A stretch of 64,000 nt of DNA, taken from NCBI GenBank assembly GCA_026261815.1, contig JAMPIT010000686.1:240071-304070 (forward strand), in the 5' to 3' direction. Under the pieces are notes generated by a model. That model had not been told where the DNA came from, made no database searches, and saw only the letters and a list, made by a program, of their open reading frames with translations. Each line of letters starts with the position of its first letter. Position 1 is the stretch's first letter. This DNA is from Monarcha castaneiventris obscurior. Lineage: Eukaryota > Chordata > Aves > Passeriformes > Monarchidae. The position numbers were made by a program, and so were the translations under genes. This document shows positions 11,592-22,561 of this stretch, piece after piece.

Positions 11592-12363
11592 CTGGATCCA
11601 GCCTGTCCAGGTCCCTCTGCAGAGCCCTCCTATCCTCCAGCGGAACCACAGTCGCCCACAGCTTGGTGTCATCTGCAGATTTGCTGATGGTGGACTCAAT
11701 CCCCTCATCCGGATTATCACTGAAGACATTGGATTTCACGCTGGCTGGGTCTGATCCCTCGGCCATCCTGTAGGTGCCATGTGATGGCACTCAGGGTGAT
11801 CTGTTCCATAACCTTGCCAGGCACCGAGGTCAGGCTGACAGGCCTGGAGTTCCCCAGATCCTCATTCCAGCCCTTCTTGTGGATGGGGTCACATTGGCAC
11901 CTCCAGTCCTCCTGGAGCTCCCTGGTGAGCCAGGACTGATGGTAAATGATGGAGAGCAGCTTGGGGAGCTCATCCACCAGCTCCCTCATCCCCCTAGGAT
12001 GGATCCCATCTGGTCCCAGAGACAGCTGTGAGCATCTGAGTGGCTCAGCAGGTCAGCAGCTGCTTCCTCCTGGATTCCAGGGGCTGTTCTGCTCCCTGTC
12101 CCCATCTACCAGCCCAGGAGGCCACTTGCCCTGGGGATGACCTGTCTTATTGTTGAAAAGTGAGGCAAAGAAGGGGTTAAGTACCTTGGCCTTTTCCTGA
12201 TCTTTGGTAACTCTGTCCCCCCCATAAGGAATGTAGGTTCTCCTTGCCCCTCCTTTTGCCATTAATTTAGTTATAAAAACATTTTTATTATCCTTCACAG
12301 AAGTGGCCAGGTTAAGTTCTAATTGAGCTTTCACCCCTCCAATTTTCTTTCTGCATGACCCAA
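11053..12363 (-). mobile_element. CR1 LINE, 3' part (split by LTR)
   Basis: Minus-strand CR1 reverse-transcriptase coding remnants: a C-terminal block with [12 protein letters not shown] and [15 protein letters not shown] (11058-11400), an ADDTK active-site remnant near 11670, and an upstream block with NSRPVSLTS (about 11850) and QLELNLATSVKDNK (about 12290). The stretch between the SRPVSLTS block and ADDTK is missing about 150 residues, so the RT is internally deleted. The 3' end (GAATCCCAGAATCAACCAGG) is typical. The element resumes beyond the inserted LTR at 13869. Confidence 0.88.
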
Positions 12364-13868
12364 TGTCATGGTTTAGCACAGCTGGGAGCTGTAGGTAAAG
12401 AAGGCTTCATCCGTCACAGAAGTGGTTCTTTGCAGAAAGGTGCTTACAGCCTCCTCTAGACCCAACAGAACCAATCAACAGGCAAGGCTGAATATTGGCA
12501 ACTTTATAAAGCCATTTAGAAAGCTTAACACGCTTCTGTGATCCACATTTTAAGAAGGAACAAACCCCAAGAAAGTCTCTCTTGCTTCCGGTGGCCGAAC
12601 AGGTAACTGGTGGGGGGTGGGGGGGGGGGGGTGGTGAGCCGGGCTGGCCGGGGGCAGCTTGGCTGAGATCACAGCCGCTTCTGCTCGCCAGACATCCCCC
12701 AGAGGCCAGGCCGGCCCTCACCCCTAGAGCAGCCAAAATTCATCTGAGGCTGCTGCCCGGCAAGATCATGTGACCAAGAGATAAGAAAAATTCCAGCTGC
12801 AGGGCCCGGGTAACTCCCTTAGTGCTGTAAGATTCCTCCAGACCAGATGAAGCCTGCAGACATCAATCCTCTCCCCGGTGAGAGGACAGAGAAAGGTGAA
12901 GGCACGTGAAGAAAACATTATAAAGATGCCCAAGTCAGTGAGGAAGGAAGAGCTGAAACCCTGAGAGAGGAGAATGAGGAGATGCTTCAATCCTAGAAGC
13001 TGAAATTCTGTTGTAAAACTATGGTGATGGACTATGATATATCAGAATACCCGTTGTAATTTCATGAAAGCGTGGGGGGTGGAGCGTTCAAACTGCAACC
13101 ATAAGCAAAAGTACTTGTGCTAGAACAAGCAAATGCTGAAGTAGCTGTGATTTACTGTGAGCAAAAGTACCTGTGCTGAAATAAGCAAATGTTGAAGTAG
13201 TTGTGATTTGATGAGAAACTTGAACAGAGATCCCATGAAAGGAAAAGACCTCTGTTCTTAGAGATGAAGATACATCCAGAGATAGTGTTCTTACACCTCT
13301 CAGGCACTTTGATAAGTGAAGAGAACTTTTGTTTCTGAACAGCTCATCCTTAAAAATGGTACCCCATTAGCTAAAGAAACCCTCGAAAGCAGTTGAGGGG
13401 AAAGCTGTAAGTCGGAGGGGAAGGGACTTTCACATGCAAGCAGAGAACCATCCTGGGCGGCTGCCTTGCTGTGACATTAAAGCTGCAAGAGACTGTTTCT
13501 TGTGGAGATGTCTCCATAGCATGAGCAAGAGAGACTCCTCTCCCAAAGTGAACTGAAAAAGAGAAATTATTTTATAGGTGGTGAACTGACTCGAAAAATC
13601 TCAAGGGTTGTGGTTTTTTTTATGTTGTCAGTAGAAGGGAGGAGAGGTGGGGAGAGGAGAGGTGTTCTGAATGTTTAGTCTGACTTTTTCTTCCCTTCTT
13701 TTAGGTCTGCTAATGAACTTCTTCATATTCTCTGCTTTGTGCCTGCTATGCTTTTCCTCCTAATGCTTATCTCACAGAGAGGACATCAGGGAGGTAATGC
13801 ATAATTTGACCTAAAACAACTACACTAAATTGGTGTTTCTGCCTCGTTAACGAACTGAACCCCCTACA
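12364..13868 (+). mobile_element. Solo LTR (~1.5 kb) nested in CR1
   Basis: Begins TGTCATGGTTTAGC, a common start of passerine ERV LTRs, and ends CCCCTACA. It is flanked by the 5-bp target duplication CCCAA (12359-12363 and 13869-13873). CR1 coding sequence reads continuously from one side of it to the other, which fixes the borders. A G-run lies at 12605-12632 and a 56-bp tandem duplication inside. No gag, pol or env. A 5-bp duplication and a long LTR fit an ERVL-like family. Confidence 0.8.
13105..13209 (+). repeat. 56-bp tandem duplication inside the LTR
   Basis: GCAAAAGTACTTGTGCT... at 13105 repeats as GCAAAAGTACCTGTGCT... at 13161 with few differences. Confidence 0.85.
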
Positions 13869-14230
13869 CCCAAGAACATCCTTAAACATTTCCTGAGTTA
13901 TCTGCCCCTCTGTCCAAAGGTGATGCATCCTCATTTTTTCCCTTGAGTTCCTGCAAAAGCTCCATGCCCCGCCAGGCAAGTTGTTTTCCTTGCTGGCTCA
14001 TTTTTTGGCAGTTAGGGACAGCCTGCTCCTGCTCCTTCAAGATTTTTTCTTGAAGTGTGTCTATCCTCCCTGGACCCCTTTGTTTGTAAGGGCTGTTTCC
14101 CAATGTACTCTCCAAATCTGCATCCTGAGTAGGCCCAAGTCTGCCGTCCGTAATGCCACTCCTTCTTTCACTGAATATTTAAAAACTCGATTAGTTCATG
14201 GTCACTGTACCCCAGACGGCCTCCAACCAC
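13869..14230 (-). mobile_element. CR1 LINE, 5' part beyond the LTR
   Basis: Minus-strand frame 13882-14115 contains LAWRGMELLQELKGKNE, like the CR1 linker between endonuclease and RT. It continues in order into the block ending at 12363 once the LTR is set aside. The outer border near 14200-14230 is approximate. Confidence 0.65.
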
Positions 14231-15899
14231 CACATCTCCCAGCAGCCCTTCTCTGTTTGTGAACCACAGGAGACAGAGATTTCCTTGGGAGTGGGAAGAG
14301 AAGGAAACCTCCCCAGAGTGCATCTGGGAAGGTTCAGCCTGGAGGTGAGGAAAAAGAAAAGTCCCTCCAAGGGTAGAATTTTGGTGCACAAGGTCTCCCA
14401 GCGTGAGACTGGATCCTGCCATTGCTCTGTGTGCCAGGAGCTGGCAGCGCTGGGTGCAGGGACCCCAGGGAGGGCACAGAAATGCTGGGGTGAGAAATGC
14501 TGGGGGGACAGCGAGATGGGAGTGTGCAGCCAGCCAGGGCAGAGGAGCAGCATGGACAGGGGGGCACAGCCTGCAGGAGGGATGGCCAAGGGCTGGGCAG
14601 GGCTGGCAGGGCCAGAAGCACCCAGGGCTTTGTCCCCTGGGCTCTGGCACTGCCTCTGGAGACCCCACAGAAGGAACTTCCCTTTCAGGGGCTGCACTTT
14701 GGTTCTCCCTCGCCCCTCCCTGAGGAGGCTGGCAAAGGGTGCAGATTTATGGCATTTGTCCTTCCTCCCCCTCACATCCCACTGCCCCACAAAGAGCCCC
14801 GAACCACCCGGGAGGGACAGGCCCTGCTGTGCCAGGCCTGGGCTCAGGGCTGGGCCTTTCTGCTTCCTACAAGCAGCCCAGGGCTTTCTCAGCATTGCAG
14901 TTCCCTGCTCAGAGCCTTTGGCTCCCTGCAATCCTGGCACAGCTCAAGGATCTGCTCTCACGAGTCCCTGAGGAGGCTTTGGCAGTCCCTGCCTTCAGTG
15001 GAGCCCGTTGGTGCTCCAAGGGACTTGGAGTTTGGCTTCTGACTCCTTGAGCAGCTTCTTCATCCTTCTCTCAGTGCCTGAGGGTCCTGGACTCAGCCCC
15101 AAATGCACCGTGGGGCTCCTTAAAATACAGAAAGCCCTCAGGAGCTCCTTGTCTTCCTTCAATTGTCTTCAAGTCTCCAGGGCTTGTGCAGCTGATTGGA
15201 GTCAGTTTGGAGTTCTGTTAAGGAGGGAGATTTCAAAGTGCACCTCATGATTTTTGTTTTTAATCAATGGAATATTTTTTTAATTTTCCAGTTCAGAGAA
15301 GAGGTGACAGAAGCTTTCCCCAAGTGATCTTGATGCTGAATGTCTCCTTAGGAGGTCTGAGCATGGAGAAGAATGAGCCCCTTGCAGGCTGACCCTGTTT
15401 GGACAAGCTGCTCCTCACCCCCAACTTCACCATGTCTGACATCGCCCACCTGGCACTGACATCCCTGTTCCCTGCATCAGAACCTTGTCCCTGAGCTCTG
15501 CAGCTGGGTGTCCCAGCCCACTGCACCATGTCCCACCTGCTCTCCTCAGGGCTCTGCCTGCACACAGGCCCAGGAGAAGTTTTCCTGTTTGGAAGGAAAG
15601 AATGGAAAAGCCTGAGCAGGTTTCCTGAACAACAAACCCCACTCAGGAACCCCGTGCTCAGTACAGGCTGCCTGGAATGATGTCACCTTTCTGCAAGGGC
15701 CAATGGGACCAAGAATGATCTCTGTGAGCATAATTCTCTGAATCTTTCAGCTGAATTCTCTGTTCCTGTCCTTTCCCTAGATCTCTGTTGCAGTTGGAAG
15801 CTGCTGGTGCCATTCTCAGCTTTAAGCCCTCTTTTGATGCAAACAGATGTTCCAGGTGTGTTAAGTAGGTGTTGCTCAATGTTTATGCAAAGCTTTTGT
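14231..15899. other. Diverged olfactory-unit flank; no gene
   Basis: No coding gene. From 14740 to 15452 the DNA is duplicated in inverted orientation at 35159-35869. The part around 15030-15170 resembles the core flank of the olfactory units (7270-7400, 23160-23280, 58560-58690), so this may be what is left of a unit without its receptor. 15453-15899 shows nothing recognisable. Confidence 0.5.
14740..15452 (+). repeat. Inverted segmental duplication, arm 1 (partner 35159-35869)
   Basis: About 710 bp from TTTATGGCATTTGTCC to GACATCGCCCACCTGG recurs as its reverse complement at 35159-35869 with only scattered differences. Confidence 0.88.
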
Positions 15900-16807
15900 G
15901 TTCCTCATGGAACCAAGGAGACCCCTGTGACACTGCAAGGCCTTATGGAACCAATGGTCCACTGTGACACTGCAAGGCCTTATGGAACCAATGGTCCACT
16001 GTGACACTGCAGGGCCTCATGGAATCAAGGAGATGGAACCTCATAGAAACAAGGATCCATTGTGACACTGTGGGGATTCATGGAATCAAGGACCCCATTG
16101 TGACACAGCGAGGCTGCATGGGGTCCATTGTTCTACTGCGGATTCAAGAAGACCGTGGTGGCACTACGGAACCTCATGGAACCATACGTCCATTGTGACC
16201 CTGCAGGGCCTCACAGAGCCAAGGAGACCATGGTGACACTATGGAACTTCATGGAAAAATCAGTCCACTCTGACACAGTAGGACGTCATGGAACCAGGGG
16301 TCGTTTGTGGCCCAGCAGGGCCTCGCTGGAACCAAGGGGACCATTGTGACAGAGCAGGGCCTGATGGAACCATGGAGAGCATTGGGACACTAAGGAAACT
16401 CATGTAGGGGACCATCGTGACAGAGCAGGGCCTGATGGAACCATGGAGAGCATTGTGACACTAAGGAAACTCATGTAACCAACTGGGACACAATGGAACC
16501 TCACAGAACCAAGGGTCCATTATGACTTTGTCGAGCCTCATGGAACAGAGGATCCATTGTGACACAGCAGGGCCTCGTGGAACCAAGGAGCCTTTGTGAT
16601 ACTCCAGATCTTCATGGAACCAAGGGTGCATTGAGACACAGTGGAGCCGTGTTGGAACCAAAGAAACCACTGCAAAAAGCAGGGTAGCTCATGGAACCAA
16701 GGAGACCATTGTTACAATATAAAACCTATGGAATCAAAGGGCCATTATGACACATTGGGGCCTCATGGAACCAAGGGGCCATTGGGGCTGCAGACCATGT
16801 CCATTAT
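15900..16807 (+). repeat. 37-bp minisatellite array (plus orientation)
   Basis: Imperfect tandem units of about 37 bp, core GGAACCAAGGGGCCATTGTG followed by ACACTGCAGGGCCTCAT. Units vary by small indels and truncation. Stop-free stretches are a by-product of the period. Confidence 0.93.
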
Positions 16808-17957
16808 GACCACAGAATCACAGAATTACCAGGTTGGAAGAGATCTTCAAGATCATCGAGTCCAACCTCTGCCCTAACACCTTAACTAAACTAAACCATG
16901 GCACTGAGTGCCACATCCAATCTCTTTTTAAACACGTCCAGGGATGGTGATTCCACCACCTCCCCGGGTAAACCATTCCAATACTTTATCACTCTTTCTG
17001 TAAAAAAGTTTCTCCTAGTATCCAACCTATATTTCCCTTGGCGCAACTTAAGACTGTGTCCTCTTGTTCTGTCAGTTGTTGCCCGGAAAAAGAGACCAAC
17101 CCCCACCTCACTACAACCACCTTTCAAGAAGTTGTAGAGAGTGATAAGGTCGCCTCTGAGTCTCCTTTTCTCCAGGCTAAACAACCCCAGTTCCCTCAGC
17201 CGTTCCTCATAGGGCTTGTGCTCCAAGCCCCTCACCAGCCTTGTCGCCCTCCTCTGGACACGCTCAAGTGTCTCCACGTCCTTCCTGAACTGAGGGGCCC
17301 AGAACTGGACACAGTACTCAAGGTGCGGCCTCACCAGTGCCGAGTATAGGGGAAGGATGACTTCCCTGCTCCTGCTGGCCACACTATTCCTGATACAGGC
17401 CAGGATACCATTGGCCTTTTTGGCCACCTGGGCACACTGCTGACTCATGTTGAGTCGGCTGTCAACGAGTACTCCCAAGTCTCTTTCTGCCTGGGCACTC
17501 TCCAGCCACTCTGTCCCCAGCCTATAGCGTTGCAGGGGGTTATTGCGGCCAAAATGCAGGACTCGGCACTTGGACTGGTTAAACTTCATCCTATTGGACT
17601 CAGCCCATCTATCCAACCATTCCAGGTCTCTCTGCAGAGCCCTCCTACCCTCCAACAGATCAACACATGCTCCCAGCTTAGTGTCATCCGCAAATTTACT
17701 AATGAAAGACTCAATGCCCTCATCCATGTCATCAATAAAAATATTAAACAGAGCAGGTCCCAGCACAGACCCCTGAGGGACACCACTGGTGACTGGCCGC
17801 CAGCTGGATGCAGCACCATTCACCACCACTCTCTGGGCCCGGCCATCCAGCCAGTTCTTAACCCAGCAAAGAGTGCACCTGTCCAAGCCGTGGGCTGCCA
17901 GCTTTTCCAGGAGGATGCTGTGGGAGACAGTGTCAAAGGCCTTACTGAAGTCTGACA
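16808..17957 (-). mobile_element. CR1 LINE, 5'-truncated, inserted in the minisatellite
   Basis: A 1.15-kb CR1 with its 3' end at 16808 (CACAGAATCACAGAATTACC on this strand, the usual CR1 tail) and a 5' truncation at about 17957. The 37-bp array resumes directly on both sides. It carries one long open RT frame. Confidence 0.95.
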
Positions 17958-17958
17958 A
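16891..17958 (-). CDS. CR1 reverse transcriptase, C-terminal part, open
   Basis: 355 codons without a stop, from [13 protein letters not shown] to a natural stop. RT motifs visible: SKAFDTV (motif A), [11 protein letters not shown] (motif B), FADDTK (motif C, catalytic), then the CR1 C-terminal domain with [13 protein letters not shown] and [12 protein letters not shown]. The listed first codon is TTG inside the protein: the endonuclease and the start are missing through 5' truncation, so it is not a complete gene. The absence of stops or frameshifts marks it as one of the younger CR1 copies here. The product would be an RNA-templated DNA polymerase for target-primed insertion. Confidence 0.88.
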   Translation of the reverse strand: MSDFSKAFDTVSHSILLEKLAAHGLDRCTLCWVKNWLDGRAQRVVVNGAASSWRPVTSGVPQGSVLGPALFNIFIDDMDEGIESFISKFADDTKLGACVDLLEGRRALQRDLEWLDRWAESNRMKFNQSKCRVLHFGRNNPLQRYRLGTEWLESAQAERDLGVLVDSRLNMSQQCAQVAKKANGILACIRNSVASRSREVILPLYSALVRPHLEYCVQFWAPQFRKDVETLERVQRRATRLVRGLEHKPYEERLRELGLFSLEKRRLRGDLITLYNFLKGGCSEVGVGLFFRATTDRTRGHSLKLRQGKYRLDTRRNFFTERVIKYWNGLPGEVVESPSLDVFKKRLDVALSAMV

Positions 17959-18790
17959 TGTGGATCCAAGGAGACCATGGTGACACTATGGAACGTCATA
18001 GATCCAAGGGGCCGTTGAGACACAGCAAGGCCTTGTGGAGCCAAGGAGACCATTGTGATGCTACAGAAGCTCATGGAACCAAGAAGCCATTGTGACACTG
18101 TGGGGCCTCATGAAATCAAGAACACCATTGTGAAACTCTGAGGCCTTATGGAACCAAGGAGCCATTGTGATACAGCAGGGCCAACATGAAGCCAAGGAGC
18201 CATTGTGACACTGTGCGCCTTGATGGAAAAAAGGACACTGTTGATAGTAATGAAGCTCATGGTAACTATGGGACATTGTGACACTGCAGAGCATCATGGA
18301 GCCAAGGAGACCACACTGAGGAACCCTATGGAACCAAGGGGCCATTTTTGCACTATGGAACCAAGGACACCATTGTTGACGTTACAAACCTCAGGGAACC
18401 AAGGGGCCATTGTTATACAGCAAAGCCTCACGGAACCAAGGGGCTGTTGTGACACTGCAGAGCCTTGGGGAACCAAGGGGCCATTGTGACACAGTGGGGC
18501 TGCTTGTAACCAATTTACTATTGCAATACTGCAGATCCAAGAGACCATGGTGACACTACAGCAGTTCATGGAACCAAGGGGCCATTGTGACACACCAAGG
18601 CCACATGGAACCAAGGGGCCATTGTGACACACCAAGGCCTCATGGAACCAAGGAGAGCATTGTGGCAGTGCAGAATCAAGGAGGCCATTTTGACAGTATG
18701 GACCCTAACGGAACCAAGAGTCCATTGTTATACAGCAGGGCCTCCTGAAACCAAGGAGCCATTGTGAAACTGTGGGGCGTAATGGAATCA
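17958..18790 (+). repeat. 37-bp minisatellite array, continued
   Basis: The same units as 15900-16807 resume after the CR1 (GGAACCAAGGGGCCATTGTG ACAC...). About 20 diverged units. Confidence 0.92.
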
Positions 18791-18796
18791 AGGACA

Positions 18797-19425
18797 CCAC
18801 TGATACTGAAATCTACTGGAGAGAAACCTTCTCACACAGTTTTGAGTATTTGAAAACAGCTATTCTTTATTACAGCATGGTGGTCACTCGGGTGATCCTT
18901 CATCCATTTGAGTGCACTAAGCATCGAGTGAACAGAGTTTTTATCAGACACACTGATTACATATTCATTAGCTATCCCCACTTCCTTTGACTTCATTTGA
19001 CATACTTGTACCCCTTATCACAAGTCCTTATATGGTTGTTTGGGGTCTGTCTTCAACATCCAGTGTCCTTTTTTAGGGGATGTTCCTTTACCCTGGCTTT
19101 GAGTAAGGGCAATATCATTGTTTAGCATAAGTTCTGCTTTGTCAGCCTTGCAGAGCTGAGCTGGCATCCTGCTTGTGTTTTGTGTGACTTCTTTTGCCTG
19201 AGTTACATCCTTTATCTATTTCTCCAAGGCTGTTCTGTTCTGTTCTCCTGTCCTTGATAAGAATCAACGATTTTCCATTCTACTGTCCTTGTCACAGTGC
19301 TCGCCCCTCATGAGGGGTGTCTGCAACCCCCCTCAACCAATGGGCTTGGGGTGGACAAGTGTTCCTGAGGGATCAGGGATGGAACAGCTGGGCTGGACTG
19401 ACCCAAGAGATGTTCCATTCCGTGT
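18797..19425 (-). mobile_element. Probable LTR, minus strand
   Basis: On the minus strand a GTAATAAAG signal (near 18870) lies downstream of a TATA-like TATAAGG (near 19030), and the left edge starts TGATACTGAAATC next to minisatellite. CACCA occurs at both proposed borders (18790-18795 and about 19420), giving a weak target duplication. Borders are uncertain. Confidence 0.35.
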
Positions 19426-20254
19426 CACACCATGATCAGCAATCAACTGAGAGAAGCAGTGGGTGGAAGACATTTTTCTTTCAAAACAGCACCTACACAT
19501 ACAGAATCCTCTCCCGCCACAGGTGATTGAACATTTTCCACTGATACAAGAGTTCCTGTGGATTTGCTTTGCTTCTCTTTGTGGCCTTTATTTTTTGTGG
19601 TTGGTTTGTTTGTGGGGATTTTGTGGTGTTGTGGGTGGGTTTTCTTTGGTATTTTTGGTTGGGTTTTGGTTTTTTCCCTATTGATCTGCCTTTCTTCTGA
19701 TGCATAAATTTTTTCTCCCTTTTCTTGTTGCTTGGTTGGCACCTGATGGCAAGACAAATTTATGCAACTCAGTCCTCTTGCCCAATTATGTTTTGCAGTC
19801 ATCATTAACTAGATGAGTTTGGTCAAAGACTCCCTGCAACTTGGCAGGGACCTCCACAAAGGAGGTGAAAGTGCATTTCATCCCATTGTAGAGACAATAG
19901 AAATGTTCCACACTGGTGGTCAAGGGCTGCTCACTGAGGGATGTCACCGGGGAGTGGCTGCCAAGAGGACTCTCTACCATGGATGACATTTGTGCCTCAT
20001 TGTTCAGCCAAATTCCCACCCACCCCATGTTCCATTTCTTCAGCCCAGCTCTCACCAACCTGGCTCTGAGGAGACCCCAGCAGAGCCTGGCACTGGCCTG
20101 GCTGAAGTCTGGGCACACAACATCCCCTTCTTGTCCCTCCCACAGGGGCTCTGCAATCCCTGCCTTGTCCTGCCAGGGACTGGAATGGCTGCAGGAGGAT
20201 TTGCCACCTCCCCTTCCCTGCTGAGCCTGACCAGTCTGGGACTCTCCCAATACC
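19426..20254. other. Unassigned DNA including a G/T-rich stretch
   Basis: 19570-19680 is strongly T/G-rich. 19790-20254 has a minus-strand frame with non-repetitive composition (for example VEHFYCLYNGMKCTFTSFVE) that I cannot place in any family; it may be an exon or ERV remnant. Confidence 0.3.
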
Positions 20255-20724
20255 TGGACAAGGATGGTTCTTTCCCATAGGAAGGAAAACACAGAGCCCC
20301 AGTGTTTCAGGGGCAGATTAGAGGTGACAACCAGAAGCCAAGGGCAGCCAGAGCTGTCTGTCCTTACAGCTTTTTTTGTCTGGGAGACTCTTGCATATAG
20401 GGAATTTTGGAGGAGAAGTACCAATTTTGGCCATGGGTGCCTGGACAGGAGGGATGGTTCTTTTCCATTGGAAGGAAAAGACAGAGCCCCGGTGTTTGAA
20501 GGCTGGCGAGAGCCAGCTTCAGGAAGCCAAGGGCAGCCAGACTTCTTGGTAATGGCAGCTTTTGTCTAGGAGCAATCCCTGGATATAAGGAATTTTGGAG
20601 GAAGAGTCCCTTTTTGGCCATTGGCACCTGGATGACAGGGACATGAAAGAGACCCTTGACATGCCAAGATCAGTTGGACCAGTCAGGCCAAGCCAACCAG
20701 ACGTTACCTGATCCCTTGGATCCA
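20255..20724 (-). repeat. ~189-bp tandem repeat, minus orientation
   Basis: About 2.5 units, reverse complement of the 49774-50945 array (GAAAGGAAAACACAGAGCCC-type start, GCCATGGGTGCCTGGACAGG). Confidence 0.85.
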
Positions 20725-22200
20725 CGGGACCCCGCATTGTCACAATGGATCCTTGGTTCCATGAGGCCCTGCTGTCTCATGCTGTCCCCTTGTTTCCATG
20801 GGGCCCTGCAGTGTCACAATGGGTCCCCCTTGCTTCCATGAGGCCTTGCAGTGTCATAGGGGTCTCCTTGGTGCCACAGAATCACAATGGACTCTTGGTT
20901 CCATAGGGATTCACAATGTCAGAAGGGTCTCCTTGGTTCCAAAAGGTCCTGCAGAGCCCCTTGATTCAACGAGGCCTCGAAGTGTGATCATGGTCTTCAG
21001 AACTCCATGAGGCCCCGCAATATCACATTGGACCTTGGATTCCATGAGTCCCCACACCGTTACATGAATCCTTAGTTTCATGGGGCCCTGTAGTGTCACA
21101 ATGGTCTCCTTGGTTCCATGGTACCACACAGTGACACAGCGGCCCCTTGGCCTGTCAAGACCCCATAGCGTCACAATGGTTCCTTGCTTCCATGAGGCCT
21201 TGTAGTGTCACAATGGACTCCTTTGTTTCATGGGGCTGTAAAGGGTCACAATGGCCCCATGGTTCAGTGAGGCCTGTGGTGTCACAACAGTCTTCATGAT
21301 TCCATAAGGCTCTGCAATGTCCCAACAAACCATTGGTTCCATGAGACCCCACAGTGTTGCAATGGCCCCTTGGTTCCATTGAGCCCCACAGTGTCACTGT
21401 GGTCCCCAAGGCTGGGGACCCCACTGGCTCCACAAGGCCCTGAAGTGCCACAATGGCTCTTTGGTTTTGCAAGGCCTCAAAGTGTAAAAACGGCCCTTTG
21501 GTTTCATGAGGCCCTGCTGTGCCACAATGGACCCTTGGTTGCATGAAGCCCCACAGTGTCACAATGGTCTCCTTGGTTCCACAGTGTCAGAATGGACCCT
21601 TCATTCCATGGAGCCCCACAGGGTCACTATGGTCCCCTTGATTCCATAAGGCCGTGCAGTGATATAATGGCCCCTTGGTTATACGAGGCTCTGCAGTGTC
21701 ACAACGGCCCCATGGTTCCAGTGGGTCCCAAAGTGTCATAATGGTCTCCATTGTTCCATGAGACCCTGCAATGTCACTGTGGTCCCCTTGGCTCCACAGG
21801 GCCCCACAGTGTAACAATGAACCCTTGGTTCCATGAGGTTCCTCAGTGTCACAGTGGCTTCTTGGCTCCATGTGGCCATTCTGTGTCACAGTGAGACGTG
21901 GTTCCATGAGGCCCTACAGAGTCACAAAGGACTTCTGATTCCATGACTTTTTGTACTGTTAACAACAGTTTCCCGTGTTCTGCAGTGTCACCATTTGTTC
22001 CATGAGGTTCTGTAGTATGACATGGTCACCATGAGTACATGAGGTTCCATAGTGTCACAATGGACTCCTTGGTTCCATGAGTCCCTGCTGTGTCACAATG
22101 GACTTTTGGTTCCAGGAGGTTCCATACTGTCAACAATGGCCCCTTTGATCCATGAGGTCCCACAGTGTCACAGTTGACTCCATGGTTCTGTGAGGCCCCG
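20725..22200 (-). repeat. 37-bp minisatellite array, minus orientation
   Basis: About 38-40 units reading TGGTTCCATGAGGCCCTGCA GTGTCACAATGG, the reverse complement of the plus-strand arrays. It adjoins the inverted 189-bp units exactly as in the plus-strand blocks. Confidence 0.93.
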
Positions 22201-22201
22201 C

Positions 22202-22556
22202 TGTCACCAAATCTCCGAAATACCAGCATAAGACTCCTTAGCACTAATTTGGTGTTAAAGAGGGTATCATTTATTCAGGCCTGAGGTCCAGTGAGGGATA
22301 ACTCCTAAGCTTACCTGGACATGAGATTCTACAACTGTATTACTCTCATAGAGTCCCTACATGCGTATTACAATTTACCCACTTCCTTCAACCGCCCCCC
22401 CCCCCCAAGTTCCCAGATTCAGTCCTTGTTCTTTCTATCACTGCACTCTTGAGCCAGATGTCTTCTCTTCAAACTGTCCTCACTGGGAAAGCAACCCCTG
22501 CATGCCTTGTTCCTCTGCTAAAAGTTCACAGGAATGTTAAAAATTGAATTAACCCT
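22202..22556 (-). mobile_element. Probable LTR fragment, minus strand
   Basis: On the minus strand GAATAAATG is followed about 65 bp later by a terminus TTTGGTGACA that abuts minisatellite. A C-run lies near 22397. The distal border, next to olfactory unit B, is undefined. Confidence 0.38.
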
Positions 22557-22561
22557 TTTGG

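Noticed and set aside
15900..22200. 37-bp repeats resembling a CRISPR array
   Set aside because: Units are contiguous and imperfect, with no unique spacers, no cas genes, and the context is a bird genome.
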